The notes under the pieces: model-generated
What the model was told of the DNA's origin: nothing
The model's input: the letters and a program-made list of their open reading frames with translations, nothing else
Databases searched by the model: none
Shown here: positions 56,486 through 64,000 of the stretch, in pieces
Layout: every line of letters starts with the position of its first letter
Numbering within the stretch: the first letter of the stretch is position 1
Assembly: GCA_951813085.1 (NCBI GenBank)
Contig: OX638348.1
Coordinates: 1,001,627-1,065,626 of the forward strand
Length of the DNA: 64,000 bases
Reading direction: 5' to 3'
From: an uncultured Opitutaceae bacterium
Lineage (GTDB): Bacteria; Verrucomicrobiota; Verrucomicrobiia; Opitutales; Opitutaceae
Program-made: the position numbers and the translations under genes

Positions 56486-57661
56486 ATGAAGCTAGCCAAC
56501 GATAGCCATCTCGCATACTGCACCAATATCCACCGGGGAAGCTCGTGGAGCCAAACGTTGGATTCTCTCGATCAGTATACGATGCGGGTGCGCGAGCGTG
56601 TTTGTCCCAAGGATCCTTACGCCATCGGCTTGCGATTAAGCGCGTCGGCTGCTCGGGAATTGTCGAATCCAGCAACGCTCAATGCATTTCGAAAGTGGCT
56701 CGATGATCGCGACTGCTACGTTTTCACCATCAATGGATTCCCATACGGCGATTTCCATGGGACGCGGGTGAAAGAGGAAGTGTATCGACCCGATTGGACG
56801 ACAGCCGAGCGACTCGAATATACGAAGACGCTCTTTGATCTCATCCGTCAGATTGCTCCAGAAGGAATGGAAGCGAGCGTTAGCACGGTACCAGGATCGT
56901 TCAAGCGATTCATCGATTCGGATGCGCAACTTGATGCGATGCGCCAAAATCTGTCGGACTGCGCTGAGTATATCGAAGACCTGAGCGCGAAGACCGGTCG
57001 CGACTTGCATCTTGGCTTGGAGCCCGAACCGCTATGCCTGTTTGAAACGAGCGCCGAAACGGTGACGTTTCTCAATCAGATGATTGAAGCGAAGCCAAGC
57101 GATAGGGACCTGTTGCTGCGGCGATTGGGCGTGAATTACGATGCCTGCCATTTGGCGGTGGAATACGAGTCTGCAACCGAGTCCTTAGGGCGATTTATTG
57201 AGAACGGAATTCGAATCAGCAAAATCCATTTGAGCGCAGCTCTAAAGGTCGCTGATTTTTCGGAATCGACGTGCCAACGTCTGGAGGGATTCTGCGAACC
57301 GGTCTATTTGCACCAAGTCGTTGCGAGAAGCGGGGACCAGTCGTTGAAGCGGTACGAGGACCTGGATTTAGCCCTGGAAGCGCGCCGATCAGGGAAGGAT
57401 GTCGCAGACGAATGGCGTATACACTTCCATATTCCCCTGCACCAGTCTCCTAGAGAGCCTCTGGAGTCCACAAGCGGCCAAATCGGAGGGGTACTAGACG
57501 TCATAGCAGCTCAGCCGGGATTGTGCCGACATTTCGAGATGGAAACCTATACTTGGGAGGTTCTGCCAGGTGACATGGGATCTGTAGAGGTGGTAGATCA
57601 GCTTTCTAGGGAGTACGATTGGACGCTAGGGGAGTTTGCCTCCCGAGATCTGGACAAGTAG
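56486..57661 (+). CDS. eboE: EboE: xylose isomerase-like TIM-barrel protein
   Basis: A 391-residue protein from ATG 56486 (MKLANDSHLAYCTNIH); the frame extends 12 codons upstream to a GTG that looks less natural. CTNIHRGSSW, NGFPYGDFHGTRVKEEVYRP and DWTTAERLEYTKTL are the recurring EboE blocks, and ACHLAVEYE, HLGLEPEP and HFEMETYTWEVLP supply the Glu/Asp/His ligands of the barrel. It probably isomerises, epimerises or opens a sugar-derived ring in the ebo pathway; the reaction has not been shown. It lies second among the ebo enzymes here, ahead of eboC; a gap of about 400 bases separates them. Confidence 0.9.
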   Translation: MKLANDSHLAYCTNIHRGSSWSQTLDSLDQYTMRVRERVCPKDPYAIGLRLSASAARELSNPATLNAFRKWLDDRDCYVFTINGFPYGDFHGTRVKEEVYRPDWTTAERLEYTKTLFDLIRQIAPEGMEASVSTVPGSFKRFIDSDAQLDAMRQNLSDCAEYIEDLSAKTGRDLHLGLEPEPLCLFETSAETVTFLNQMIEAKPSDRDLLLRRLGVNYDACHLAVEYESATESLGRFIENGIRISKIHLSAALKVADFSESTCQRLEGFCEPVYLHQVVARSGDQSLKRYEDLDLALEARRSGKDVADEWRIHFHIPLHQSPREPLESTSGQIGGVLDVIAAQPGLCRHFEMETYTWEVLPGDMGSVEVVDQLSREYDWTLGEFASRDLDK

Positions 57662-58063
57662 CGTTCACAGCGTCGCTAGAAGCCAATTCTAGCTACTGGA
57701 GCTAATCTAAGCCCAAAAATAGGGGATTGGGCTGTATTATCAGGTAATTTAGCGACATGTCCGGAATATTACCGAAATCCTTGGTAGAAAGCTGACTCCG
57801 TTGTAACAATTCACCCAACGTGTGAGGATTCCGCCAAGGCGCTAACAAGCAGGACACCGTTGTGCATTTCCGCCAAAGAAGAGATTATTGCGACAGGACC
57901 GTAGGAACGCGTCACGCGTGGTTGAATAGCGCAACAATTGTAGTTTCGCACCTAGAAATAACGTAAATTGTTGCAGCTACGGGGCTAAGAAAAGATCTGC
58001 GAGTGAAGATCTGCGGGTGAAAATGTGCTCGCCCAATGGTCAAAATCCCCTTCCATCTAGTCT
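57662..58063. other. Gap inside the ebo cluster, possible regulatory region
   Basis: 402 bases without a convincing gene between eboE and eboC. It contains a weak hairpin (AGCCCAA/TTGGGCT, 57710-57733), a perfect 9-bp inverted repeat GCAACAATT/AATTGTTGC (57931-57939 and 57966-57974), and a 14-bp tandem repeat AAGATCTGCGAGTG at 57992-58019 (two copies, one mismatch) 45 bases before the eboC start. This is where a second promoter would lie. Confidence 0.5.
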
Positions 58064-58927
58064 GTGGTCAATACGCGAGCATTGCTAGTCTTGGGAAGGG
58101 TTTCAAATCTGTCGACGGTTTGGTCCAACTGCTTGTGCGCCTGGATTCTTGCCGATGGAGGCGTTTGGCCAGCGTTTTGGATTCTGATGCTGAGCGCGAG
58201 TCTGATGTATATCGGCGGAATGTACTTGAATGACTATTGCGATGCGGAGTTTGACGCTGTTCACCGGAAAGAACGCCCCATCCCTGCTGGGCAGGTCACG
58301 CGTAGCGGCGTGCTCACATTGTGCATTTCGTTCCTTGTTCTTGGAGTTTTGCTTGTCGGCTGGATGGGCCCGTGGGCTGCCTTTTTCGCGCTGTTTCTGG
58401 TCTTCCTTATCGTAGCGTACAACTGGGTGCACAAGAAGAGCGCCTGGGGCGTTCCGTTGATGGCTGCTTGTCGCCTCGTTATTTATTTCTTGGTAGGCTC
58501 GGTAGCTGTAGTCGGGCTCGGCCTGGACGGTGTTTCAGCTGCTATTCTGATGTTTCTTTATGTATTTGGCATCACGAGCTTAGCGCGAAACGAGTCGACG
58601 AGCGGATCCATCCCTCGAATTGGAGTGGTGGCCTTGCTCCTTCCGATTCCATTGCTGCTGATCCTGGGGTTCGAGTCGGGATATTGGCTCGGTGCGATTT
58701 TTGGCGTCGGTCTTTTCGCTTCTTGGGTGTGGTGGGCGTTTTGGAGAGCCAATATCGGTACGCGCTTGATCTTGGGCAAGACGATCGGGCCTCTACTGGC
58801 GGGCATTTGCTTGCTGGATTTGGCAATTCTGTGCTGCGTACGTCCATTTTCTGCCTCGCTCACGGGAACCTTGTTGACGTTTTTCGTCCTAGCCTTGATT
58901 GCTCAGCGCCGTATTCCAGCCACCTAG
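58064..58927 (+). CDS. eboC: EboC: UbiA-type prenyltransferase
   Basis: A 287-residue membrane prenyltransferase with eight to nine hydrophobic helices. The prenyl-diphosphate motif NDYCDAEFD (Asn56 to Asp64) followed by RPIPAG is intact; the second Asp-rich motif usual in UbiA enzymes is replaced by ARNESTSG, as fits the divergent EboC branch. It should transfer an isoprenoid to a head group at the inner membrane. The start is GTG at 58064, giving LLVLGRVSNLSTVWSN, the usual N-terminal block; a TAG lies two codons upstream. Twelve bases before the eboD start. Confidence 0.88.
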   Translation: MVNTRALLVLGRVSNLSTVWSNCLCAWILADGGVWPAFWILMLSASLMYIGGMYLNDYCDAEFDAVHRKERPIPAGQVTRSGVLTLCISFLVLGVLLVGWMGPWAAFFALFLVFLIVAYNWVHKKSAWGVPLMAACRLVIYFLVGSVAVVGLGLDGVSAAILMFLYVFGITSLARNESTSGSIPRIGVVALLLPIPLLLILGFESGYWLGAIFGVGLFASWVWWAFWRANIGTRLILGKTIGPLLAGICLLDLAILCCVRPFSASLTGTLLTFFVLALIAQRRIPAT

Positions 58928-58939
58928 GGCCCTCTAGCG

Positions 58940-60103
58940 ATGTCCGAATTTTCTCATATAGAGTATCCTATTCAAATTCCGTATCACCTACGGGTCTATT
59001 TCACTCAGAGCGCGTTCGATGTAGGGAATCCCTTGTTTCGAGACCTCGCGTGTTCCCGGGAAAGCGGGAATCGCCGCAAGGCGCTTTTCTACGTTGATGA
59101 AGCAGTGGCGGCGGCAAATCCGAACCTTGCCACTCAAATCAGCGCTTATTTCGATCACTACAGCGAGGAGCTCAGGCTCATGGGGGTCGAGATCCTGCCT
59201 GGGGGCGAGTCCTTGAAGAACGACAACGGGCGTTTGAATCGAATCTATGCGGATATCGAGAATCGAAAGATCTGTCGGCACAGCTACATCGTGGCGATTG
59301 GTGGCGGAGCCTTGCTGGATACGGTTGGCTTCGCAGCGGCGACGGCCCATCGAGGAATCCGGCATTTTCGCTTTCCTACCACGACGCTGGGCCAGGCGGA
59401 CGCCGGGGTTGGCGTGAAGAATGGTGTCAATTTCAATCGCAAGAAGAATTTCGTTGGCGCGTTCGCTCCCCCATTCGCTGTTGTGAATGATTTCAGTTTC
59501 CTGAAAACACTTCCAGAAGTGCATCTGCGCAACGGATACATCGAGGCGATCAAGGTTGCCCTCATTCGCGATGCGAGCTTCTTCGATTGGATCGAAGCGA
59601 ACGTGGATGCGCTCAATGCGTTCGAGCCTGAGGCGATGCAGTCTCTGATTCACCGCTGCGCCGAGCACCACGTAGCTCATATTGCGACCTCGGGGGATCC
59701 GTTTGAAATGGGTTCAGTACGGCCGTTGGACTTTGGCCACTGGGCGGCCCACAAGCTAGAGCAGCTTTCGGAGTTCGCGTTGACCCATGGTGAAGCGGTG
59801 GCCATCGGTATCGCCATCGATACGCTTTACTCGCAGGAAATGGGCTACCTCAGCGCCAGTAGCGCAGAGCGAATCCTAGCGCTGCTGCAAAAATTGAAAT
59901 TCGAGATTTATTCGGATCATTTGGAGCGAAGGAACGGAAGCCGGTTCCCGTACGTGCTTGAGGGATTGGAAGAATTTCGCGAGCACCTCGGTGGATTGCT
60001 GACCATTACCTTGCTCAAGCGGATCGGTTCGCGGTTCGAGGTACATGAGATAGATACGGATGTCGTGCTTAGGGCGATGAAACGCCTCAAGAATCTGAGT
60101 TAG
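58940..60103 (+). CDS. eboD: EboD: 3-dehydroquinate synthase-like cyclase
   Basis: A 387-residue sugar-phosphate-cyclase-like enzyme. NAD site IVAIGGGALLDTVGF, phosphate/lysine region TTLGQADAGVGVKNGVN, zinc ligands in GYIEAIKVA (Glu), DFGHWAAHKLE (His) and THGEAVAIG (His) are all present, so it may be active. EboD differs from AroB in the surrounding blocks and in being always tied to ebo genes; it probably makes a cyclitol head group (2-epi-5-epi-valiolone-, deoxy-scyllo-inosose- or dehydroquinate-like) for the EboC prenyltransferase. The substrate is not known. Its TAG stop touches a GTG of the next frame, but eboF probably starts at ATG 60109. Confidence 0.9.
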   Translation: MSEFSHIEYPIQIPYHLRVYFTQSAFDVGNPLFRDLACSRESGNRRKALFYVDEAVAAANPNLATQISAYFDHYSEELRLMGVEILPGGESLKNDNGRLNRIYADIENRKICRHSYIVAIGGGALLDTVGFAAATAHRGIRHFRFPTTTLGQADAGVGVKNGVNFNRKKNFVGAFAPPFAVVNDFSFLKTLPEVHLRNGYIEAIKVALIRDASFFDWIEANVDALNAFEPEAMQSLIHRCAEHHVAHIATSGDPFEMGSVRPLDFGHWAAHKLEQLSEFALTHGEAVAIGIAIDTLYSQEMGYLSASSAERILALLQKLKFEIYSDHLERRNGSRFPYVLEGLEEFREHLGGLLTITLLKRIGSRFEVHEIDTDVVLRAMKRLKNLS

Positions 60104-60108
60104 TGCCC

Positions 60109-61476
60109 ATGCGTAGAATCGCGGTAATCAATGTGGTTGGGTTGACGCGTTCCCTCGTCGGGGAGCATACGCCCCTCATGAAGGCGTTTGCCGAGCGTTA
60201 TTCGCTGGCCTCATTCAAGTCGGCTTTTCCGGCAGTCACCTGTACCGCGCAATCCAATATTCTTACCGGTACTCCCCCATCTCAGCATGGTGTGGTCGCC
60301 AATGGCTGGTACAATCGAGAATACAGCGAGGTCCATTTTTGGAAGCAGTCCAATGCCCTGGTGGAGCGCCCCAAAATTTGGGATGACCTCAAGCGAATGT
60401 ACCCGGAGTTTACCTGCGCCAAAATGTTCTGGTGGTACAACATGTATTCATCAGCAGACTACTCGATTACGCCGCGGCCGATGTATCCTGCGGATGGTCG
60501 CAAATTTTTCGATGTCTATACGCATCCCATGGGAATGCGCGAAGCGATTAAGGAGTCTATAGGCGAGTTTCCCTTCCATACGTTTTGGGGACCGAGGGCG
60601 GGCATTGAAAGCTCGCGCTGGATCGCGGAATCGGCGAAGTGGATCGAGAACAAGGAGTCGCCCACTCTCAATCTCGTATACCTGCCGCATCTAGACTACA
60701 ACTTGCAGCGTCTCGGTCCATCGGATCCAAAAATCGCCGAGGATTTGGGGCAGATCGACGAGGTGGTAGGGGACTTGATCGAGTTCTTCGAGAGCCGTTC
60801 TATTCAGCCCATCCTCGTTTCCGAATACGGTATCAGCGATGTCGACCGCCCCATCCACTTGAATCGCATTTTTCGCGAGAAAGGATGGATTGCTATCAAG
60901 GACGAGTTGGGATTGGAGCAGCTGGACTGCGGCGCGAGCCAGGTTTTTGCCGTTGCGGATCACCAAGTGGCGCACGTTTACGTGAATGACGAAACCCTGC
61001 GTCAGGATGTGCGGGAAGTTCTTGAGTCAACTGAAGGGATAGAGACTACCTTGGATGAAAACGGGAAGCGGGAAGCAGGCATCGACCATAGTCGGGCAGG
61101 CGACTTCATCGCGGTTTCAGATGCGCGGAGCTGGTTCACTTACTACTACTGGATGGATGACGCGGTGGCGCCTGACTTTGCCCGTTGCGTGGACATCCAT
61201 CGAAAGGCTGGCTATGATCCGGTGGAATTGTTCATCGACCCGAATCTGAAAGCGCCAGCTGTCAAAGTGGCGTCGTTCCTTCTCAAGAAGAAGCTAGGCT
61301 TTCGTGGCCTTCTCGATGTGATCCCGTTGGACGCGAGCCTCGTAAAAGGCTCGCATGGACGGGTACCGAAGAATGTGGACGAGTGGCCCGTGTATATCGG
61401 CCCGGAAACGCCCGTTACGGTGGCGGAGTCCACGGACGTCTATCATGCGATTCGCGACACGGTGGCGAGTCATTGA
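60109..61476 (+). CDS. eboF: EboF: nucleotide pyrophosphatase/alkaline phosphatase-like
   Basis: A 455-residue protein of the phosphodiesterase/nucleotide-pyrophosphatase superfamily. The nucleophile Thr lies in AVTCTAQSNILTGTPPSQHG; LPHLDYNLQRLGP holds the metal Asp and His partner; VSEYGISDVDRPIHLNRIF stands where other members have SDHGM, the normal EboF variant. No signal peptide, so it acts in the cytoplasm or at the inner face of the membrane. It probably cleaves a phosphodiester or diphosphate in the product of the pathway. It follows eboD by 5 bases and precedes the alcohol dehydrogenase gene by 114 bases. Confidence 0.88.
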   Translation: MRRIAVINVVGLTRSLVGEHTPLMKAFAERYSLASFKSAFPAVTCTAQSNILTGTPPSQHGVVANGWYNREYSEVHFWKQSNALVERPKIWDDLKRMYPEFTCAKMFWWYNMYSSADYSITPRPMYPADGRKFFDVYTHPMGMREAIKESIGEFPFHTFWGPRAGIESSRWIAESAKWIENKESPTLNLVYLPHLDYNLQRLGPSDPKIAEDLGQIDEVVGDLIEFFESRSIQPILVSEYGISDVDRPIHLNRIFREKGWIAIKDELGLEQLDCGASQVFAVADHQVAHVYVNDETLRQDVREVLESTEGIETTLDENGKREAGIDHSRAGDFIAVSDARSWFTYYYWMDDAVAPDFARCVDIHRKAGYDPVELFIDPNLKAPAVKVASFLLKKKLGFRGLLDVIPLDASLVKGSHGRVPKNVDEWPVYIGPETPVTVAESTDVYHAIRDTVASH

Positions 61477-61590
61477 ATCCCCAGTGGAAACAGGATATTG
61501 CAGGTAGTCGTTGATTTCTGAGCGGCTACCCACCGTTGGTTGAGGAGATGGACCGAGCAGGCTATTGCGGAACAAGGATTGCATTGGCGA

Positions 61591-62634
61591 ATGAGATTGC
61601 TCTCAATCCCGTTCGTGAAGGCAGTGCAAATTACGGGTCCGCGCCGGGCGGATATTATTGAAGTAGAGCTTCCTCAACTATCTGAGGGCGAGGTTCGCGT
61701 TAAGATCCAGAAGACTTGCTTATGCGGGTCCGATATTCCGTTCTTCAGCTACGATCAGCAGCGTCTTGCCGATGAAGGAAAGCGCAATTTTTCCGGCCAT
61801 ATCGACTATTCCAAGGATTCGGTCTATCCATTGCCCGTCGGGCTATCGCTCCATGAGTGCGTGGGGATTGTCGAAGAGACGGCATCCGATCGCTTCAAGG
61901 AAGGGGATTTTGTCTTGGCGTTACCCTTTCATCAGTACGGTTTTTTCGAATACCTCACATTGCCGGAGTCTCGTATATTCGCGCTTCCCGAGGGGCCCGT
62001 TGCGAAGGAAGAGATCCTGCTATGTCAACCCTTGGGCACGTTGCTGTACGCTTGGCGCATGATGCCGGACATTGCGGGCAAAACGGTTGCGGTGGTAGGC
62101 CAGGGTCCAATCGGACTTATGTTCAATGCGCTGCTCAAGCTCAGGGGAGCCGAAACGGTCATTGGGATTGACCGGCTGCCGGAGCGCGTGGAAGTGGGCA
62201 AGACGCTAGGCGCGGACGTTTCCTTGGATGCGAGCGAAGGGTCGGTTTCCGACCAAGTCGCGGACTTGACCAATGGGGAACTCGCTGACGTGGTGATTGA
62301 AGCGGCAGGGCACAATGAGCTAGCTTACAATGAGGCTATAGATTTGACCCGCAAGGAAGGGACGCTGATCGCGTTCGGCGTAGTGGATACTGAATACGTC
62401 GATCGCTACGCCTTCGGAAAGGCCTTCTACAAGAACTTGACCATTAAGCATACTGTGGGAGCCAAGGATGCAGGCGATTTCCTGGAAGCCGCTCGACTGA
62501 TTGCCAACGGGGATGTGAACCTGAAACCTTTGCTTACGCATTCCCTGCCATTCGATGCGGCGCAACGAGCGTACGAAACCTTTGTCGACCGAGAGGATGG
62601 GGCGATCAAGGTGGTGATCGATTTCGAGCGATAG
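61591..62634 (+). CDS. Zinc-dependent alcohol dehydrogenase (MDR) next to ebo
   Basis: A medium-chain dehydrogenase of about 347 residues. Zinc/catalytic residues in CLCGSDIPFF (Cys) and LSLHECVGIVEE (His, Glu), Rossmann motif VAVVGQGPIGLM, and acidic end GIDRLPERV typical of NAD binding. The structural four-cysteine zinc loop is absent; instead there is an inserted DYSKDSVYPLP stretch. The start may be ATG 61591 or GTG 61615, which gives MKAVQITGP, the usual N-terminus. Same strand as the ebo genes, 114 bases after eboF; a polyol or threonine-like alcohol is the likely substrate. That it belongs to the ebo pathway is an inference. Confidence 0.85.
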   Translation: MRLLSIPFVKAVQITGPRRADIIEVELPQLSEGEVRVKIQKTCLCGSDIPFFSYDQQRLADEGKRNFSGHIDYSKDSVYPLPVGLSLHECVGIVEETASDRFKEGDFVLALPFHQYGFFEYLTLPESRIFALPEGPVAKEEILLCQPLGTLLYAWRMMPDIAGKTVAVVGQGPIGLMFNALLKLRGAETVIGIDRLPERVEVGKTLGADVSLDASEGSVSDQVADLTNGELADVVIEAAGHNELAYNEAIDLTRKEGTLIAFGVVDTEYVDRYAFGKAFYKNLTIKHTVGAKDAGDFLEAARLIANGDVNLKPLLTHSLPFDAAQRAYETFVDREDGAIKVVIDFER

Positions 62635-62675
62635 CTCTGAGGTCGGGCGTTCCTCAGAACCAACACGCCTAACGC

Positions 62676-64000
62676 TTAATTGCCGGACGCAAACTGGGCG
62701 ACTTCTCGCTTGAGGCGCTTGATGGCGTTGAGCTCGCAGCTGGGTCCGTATCGGCAGTCGATCGCTTGTCTTCTCAACGCAGCGAGGCGATCATCATTCG
62801 CTTCAGCTGGAACCGTAAGGGTTTCAATATCGTGCAAGAGCCTCCCTGCGAGCGAACGGAGAGTATCCACTTCGCGCGAGTTCGAAATCACATCGGAGCG
62901 ACGGAAAAATAGGAACGCCAGTCTACCGATTTGCGAAAGCAGAAAGGCAAGTAGCAGGGCGACGAAACCGTAATTAACGAGTACGCGCGGCGTAAGAATT
63001 GATGAGGAGTCAGACTCATCGCGAACGATCGAAGAAGTTGTCGGTATCGAAGGTAATTCGGTTGGTTCCAACGCAGTTGCTGAATGGTCCGCCATGATCG
63101 GTCCTCTGGTAGGAGTCTGAGCGGGTCCAGTGGTTGTCGATTCTGGAGGCGGCGCTGCGGCAGGAGGGGCTTTCGTCTCCTCTATCCCTGGAACGTTGTC
63201 AGCATTCGCGTTCGCATCATTTGCGAGAATGCGATCGATTATCGAAAGAGCGCTGGGAATGATGCCGGATGCGCCTTCATCTGAAGCGGGGTTTTCGGGT
63301 GGCGTCGATCTGGCTAACGTTGAAACGTTCTCCTCGCTGGCTTCCGTAGTTGGATCTTCTGGCAAAGTCAGCAGTGCCGTTTGGATTTGCGTGTCGAAGG
63401 AGTCCGCCTGAGTTTCGCCTTGGGTGAACCGTGGCGTTTTTCGGGTAAACGGTGTCAGGTCCACGCGGACCCAGCGATTGTTGGCATCCAGGTACTCCGC
63501 CCAGGCGTGAGCATCCCGGTCACGCGCGATGAAGGTGCGTTCGCGAGCATTGTATTCCCTCGTGAGGGCTCCGACGACCACTCTTGCCGGGATCCCGCGT
63601 GATCGGGCAAGCAGCGTGAAGGCGCCGGCATAGTAGCCGCAAATTCCAGGGGAGCGCGATCTGAGCCAGCTAACGAGCAGGTTTTCCTCATCCTTGGAGT
63701 TGAATTCGAAATCGAATGAATACGGGTGCGTATTGCTAAAGTAGATACCAGCGCGTCGCGCGAATGTCTCAGGGGTGGCGTTCCTGCCGGCTATGCGCGT
63801 CGACAAGCGTTTCAAATAGGTGATATCGCGATTGTTCAGCGTGAGCTCAGTGAGAGACTGGAGGGTGTCTGCGGAGAGGGATGCGTTTGCGACGGGGCGG
63901 GCGTCTTCGAGCTCGAGTCCGCTAAATCGATAGGCGAAGGGACCCGAACTCGATTGCCTCGATAGGGTAAATCGACGTTCGTCTGCCACAAGCGACGCGC
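62676..64000 (-). CDS. TgpA-like transglutaminase protein (cut by right edge)
   Basis: Cytoplasm-membrane protein with a periplasmic transglutaminase-like domain, incomplete: the frame is open past the last base, so N-terminal membrane helices typical of DUF3488/TgpA are outside. Visible: SPGICGYYAGAFTLLARSRG (catalytic Cys), DRDAHAWAEYL (His) and RWVRVDLTPF (Asp), the papain-like triad. After it come a Pro/Ala/Thr-rich linker (about 190-320), one transmembrane helix (NYGFVALLLAFLLSQIG) and a helical tail. Such proteins act on peptidoglycan or envelope proteins, often encoded next to MoxR and DUF58 genes. It converges with the alcohol dehydrogenase gene. Confidence 0.88.
   Translation of the reverse strand, partial: ASLVADERRFTLSRQSSSGPFAYRFSGLELEDARPVANASLSADTLQSLTELTLNNRDITYLKRLSTRIAGRNATPETFARRAGIYFSNTHPYSFDFEFNSKDEENLLVSWLRSRSPGICGYYAGAFTLLARSRGIPARVVVGALTREYNARERTFIARDRDAHAWAEYLDANNRWVRVDLTPFTRKTPRFTQGETQADSFDTQIQTALLTLPEDPTTEASEENVSTLARSTPPENPASDEGASGIIPSALSIIDRILANDANANADNVPGIEETKAPPAAAPPPESTTTGPAQTPTRGPIMADHSATALEPTELPSIPTTSSIVRDESDSSSILTPRVLVNYGFVALLLAFLLSQIGRLAFLFFRRSDVISNSREVDTLRSLAGRLLHDIETLTVPAEANDDRLAALRRQAIDCRYGPSCELNAIKRLKREVAQFASGN

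Noticed and set aside
57992..58019. CRISPR-like repeats
   Set aside because: Only two adjacent 14-bp units without spacers, and no cas gene in the window.
58940..60103. Housekeeping 3-dehydroquinate synthase (aroB)
   Set aside because: Blocks around the active site differ from AroB and the gene is locked between eboC and eboF, so EboD fits better.
1..64000. tRNA or rRNA genes
   Set aside because: No stretch with cloverleaf arms or rRNA signature was seen by eye; a covariance-model scan would be decisive.

Overview
The window reads as chromosome of a marine-type member of the PVC group, most likely Verrucomicrobiota of the Opitutales kind; this is inferred from gene content, and no rRNA or tRNA is present to confirm it. 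The signs are several sulfatases, paired planctomycete-type cytochrome/DUF1553 + DUF1501 and DUF1592 + DUF1552 genes, many Tat-exported Gfo/Idh/MocA and TIM-barrel sugar enzymes, SSS-family symporters, and few clear Shine-Dalgarno sites. Most genes point to scavenging of sulfated polysaccharides.

Layout. 1-17.4 kb: four sulfatases (the first cut by the window edge), an aryl-sulfate sulfotransferase-like lipoprotein, esterase/SGNH/PqaA-like hydrolases, a class C beta-lactamase-like hydrolase and a GH144-like lipoprotein. Inside this block sits a small MarR + membrane-protein cassette with a palindromic operator at each gene and a 69-bp direct repeat on each side. 17.7-30.8 kb: a DUF1549/DUF1553 + DUF1501 pair, an oxidoreductase, a DUF6152 protein, a frameshifted PL6-type lyase, a spermidine-synthase-like protein, a DUF4105 protein and a mannonate-dehydratase-like enzyme. 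30.8-36.7 kb: an AT-richer two-gene module (SWIM zinc-finger protein + large DUF6493-like protein) next to a decayed, very GC-rich IS256-family element. 36.9-51 kb: sugar isomerases, two symporters, a nitrilase, a DUF5916 protein, a frameshifted DUF1592 gene with its DUF1552 partner, and a four-gene minus-strand catabolic run. 51.2-55.2 kb: mtnA and a cytochrome c/beta-propeller pair. 55.3-62.6 kb: an ebo cluster (EboB, EboE, EboC, EboD, EboF types) with a 90-residue protein in front and a zinc alcohol dehydrogenase behind. The right edge cuts a TgpA-like transglutaminase gene.

The most interesting parts are the ebo cluster, which has no recognisable eboA and two unusual flanking partners; the SWIM/DUF6493 module beside the transposon remnant; and the MarR cassette. 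At least four otherwise intact genes carry one lesion each (two single-base frameshifts, two amber codons near the N-terminus), which means either recent gene decay or local assembly error. Several families of short dispersed repeats lie between genes.
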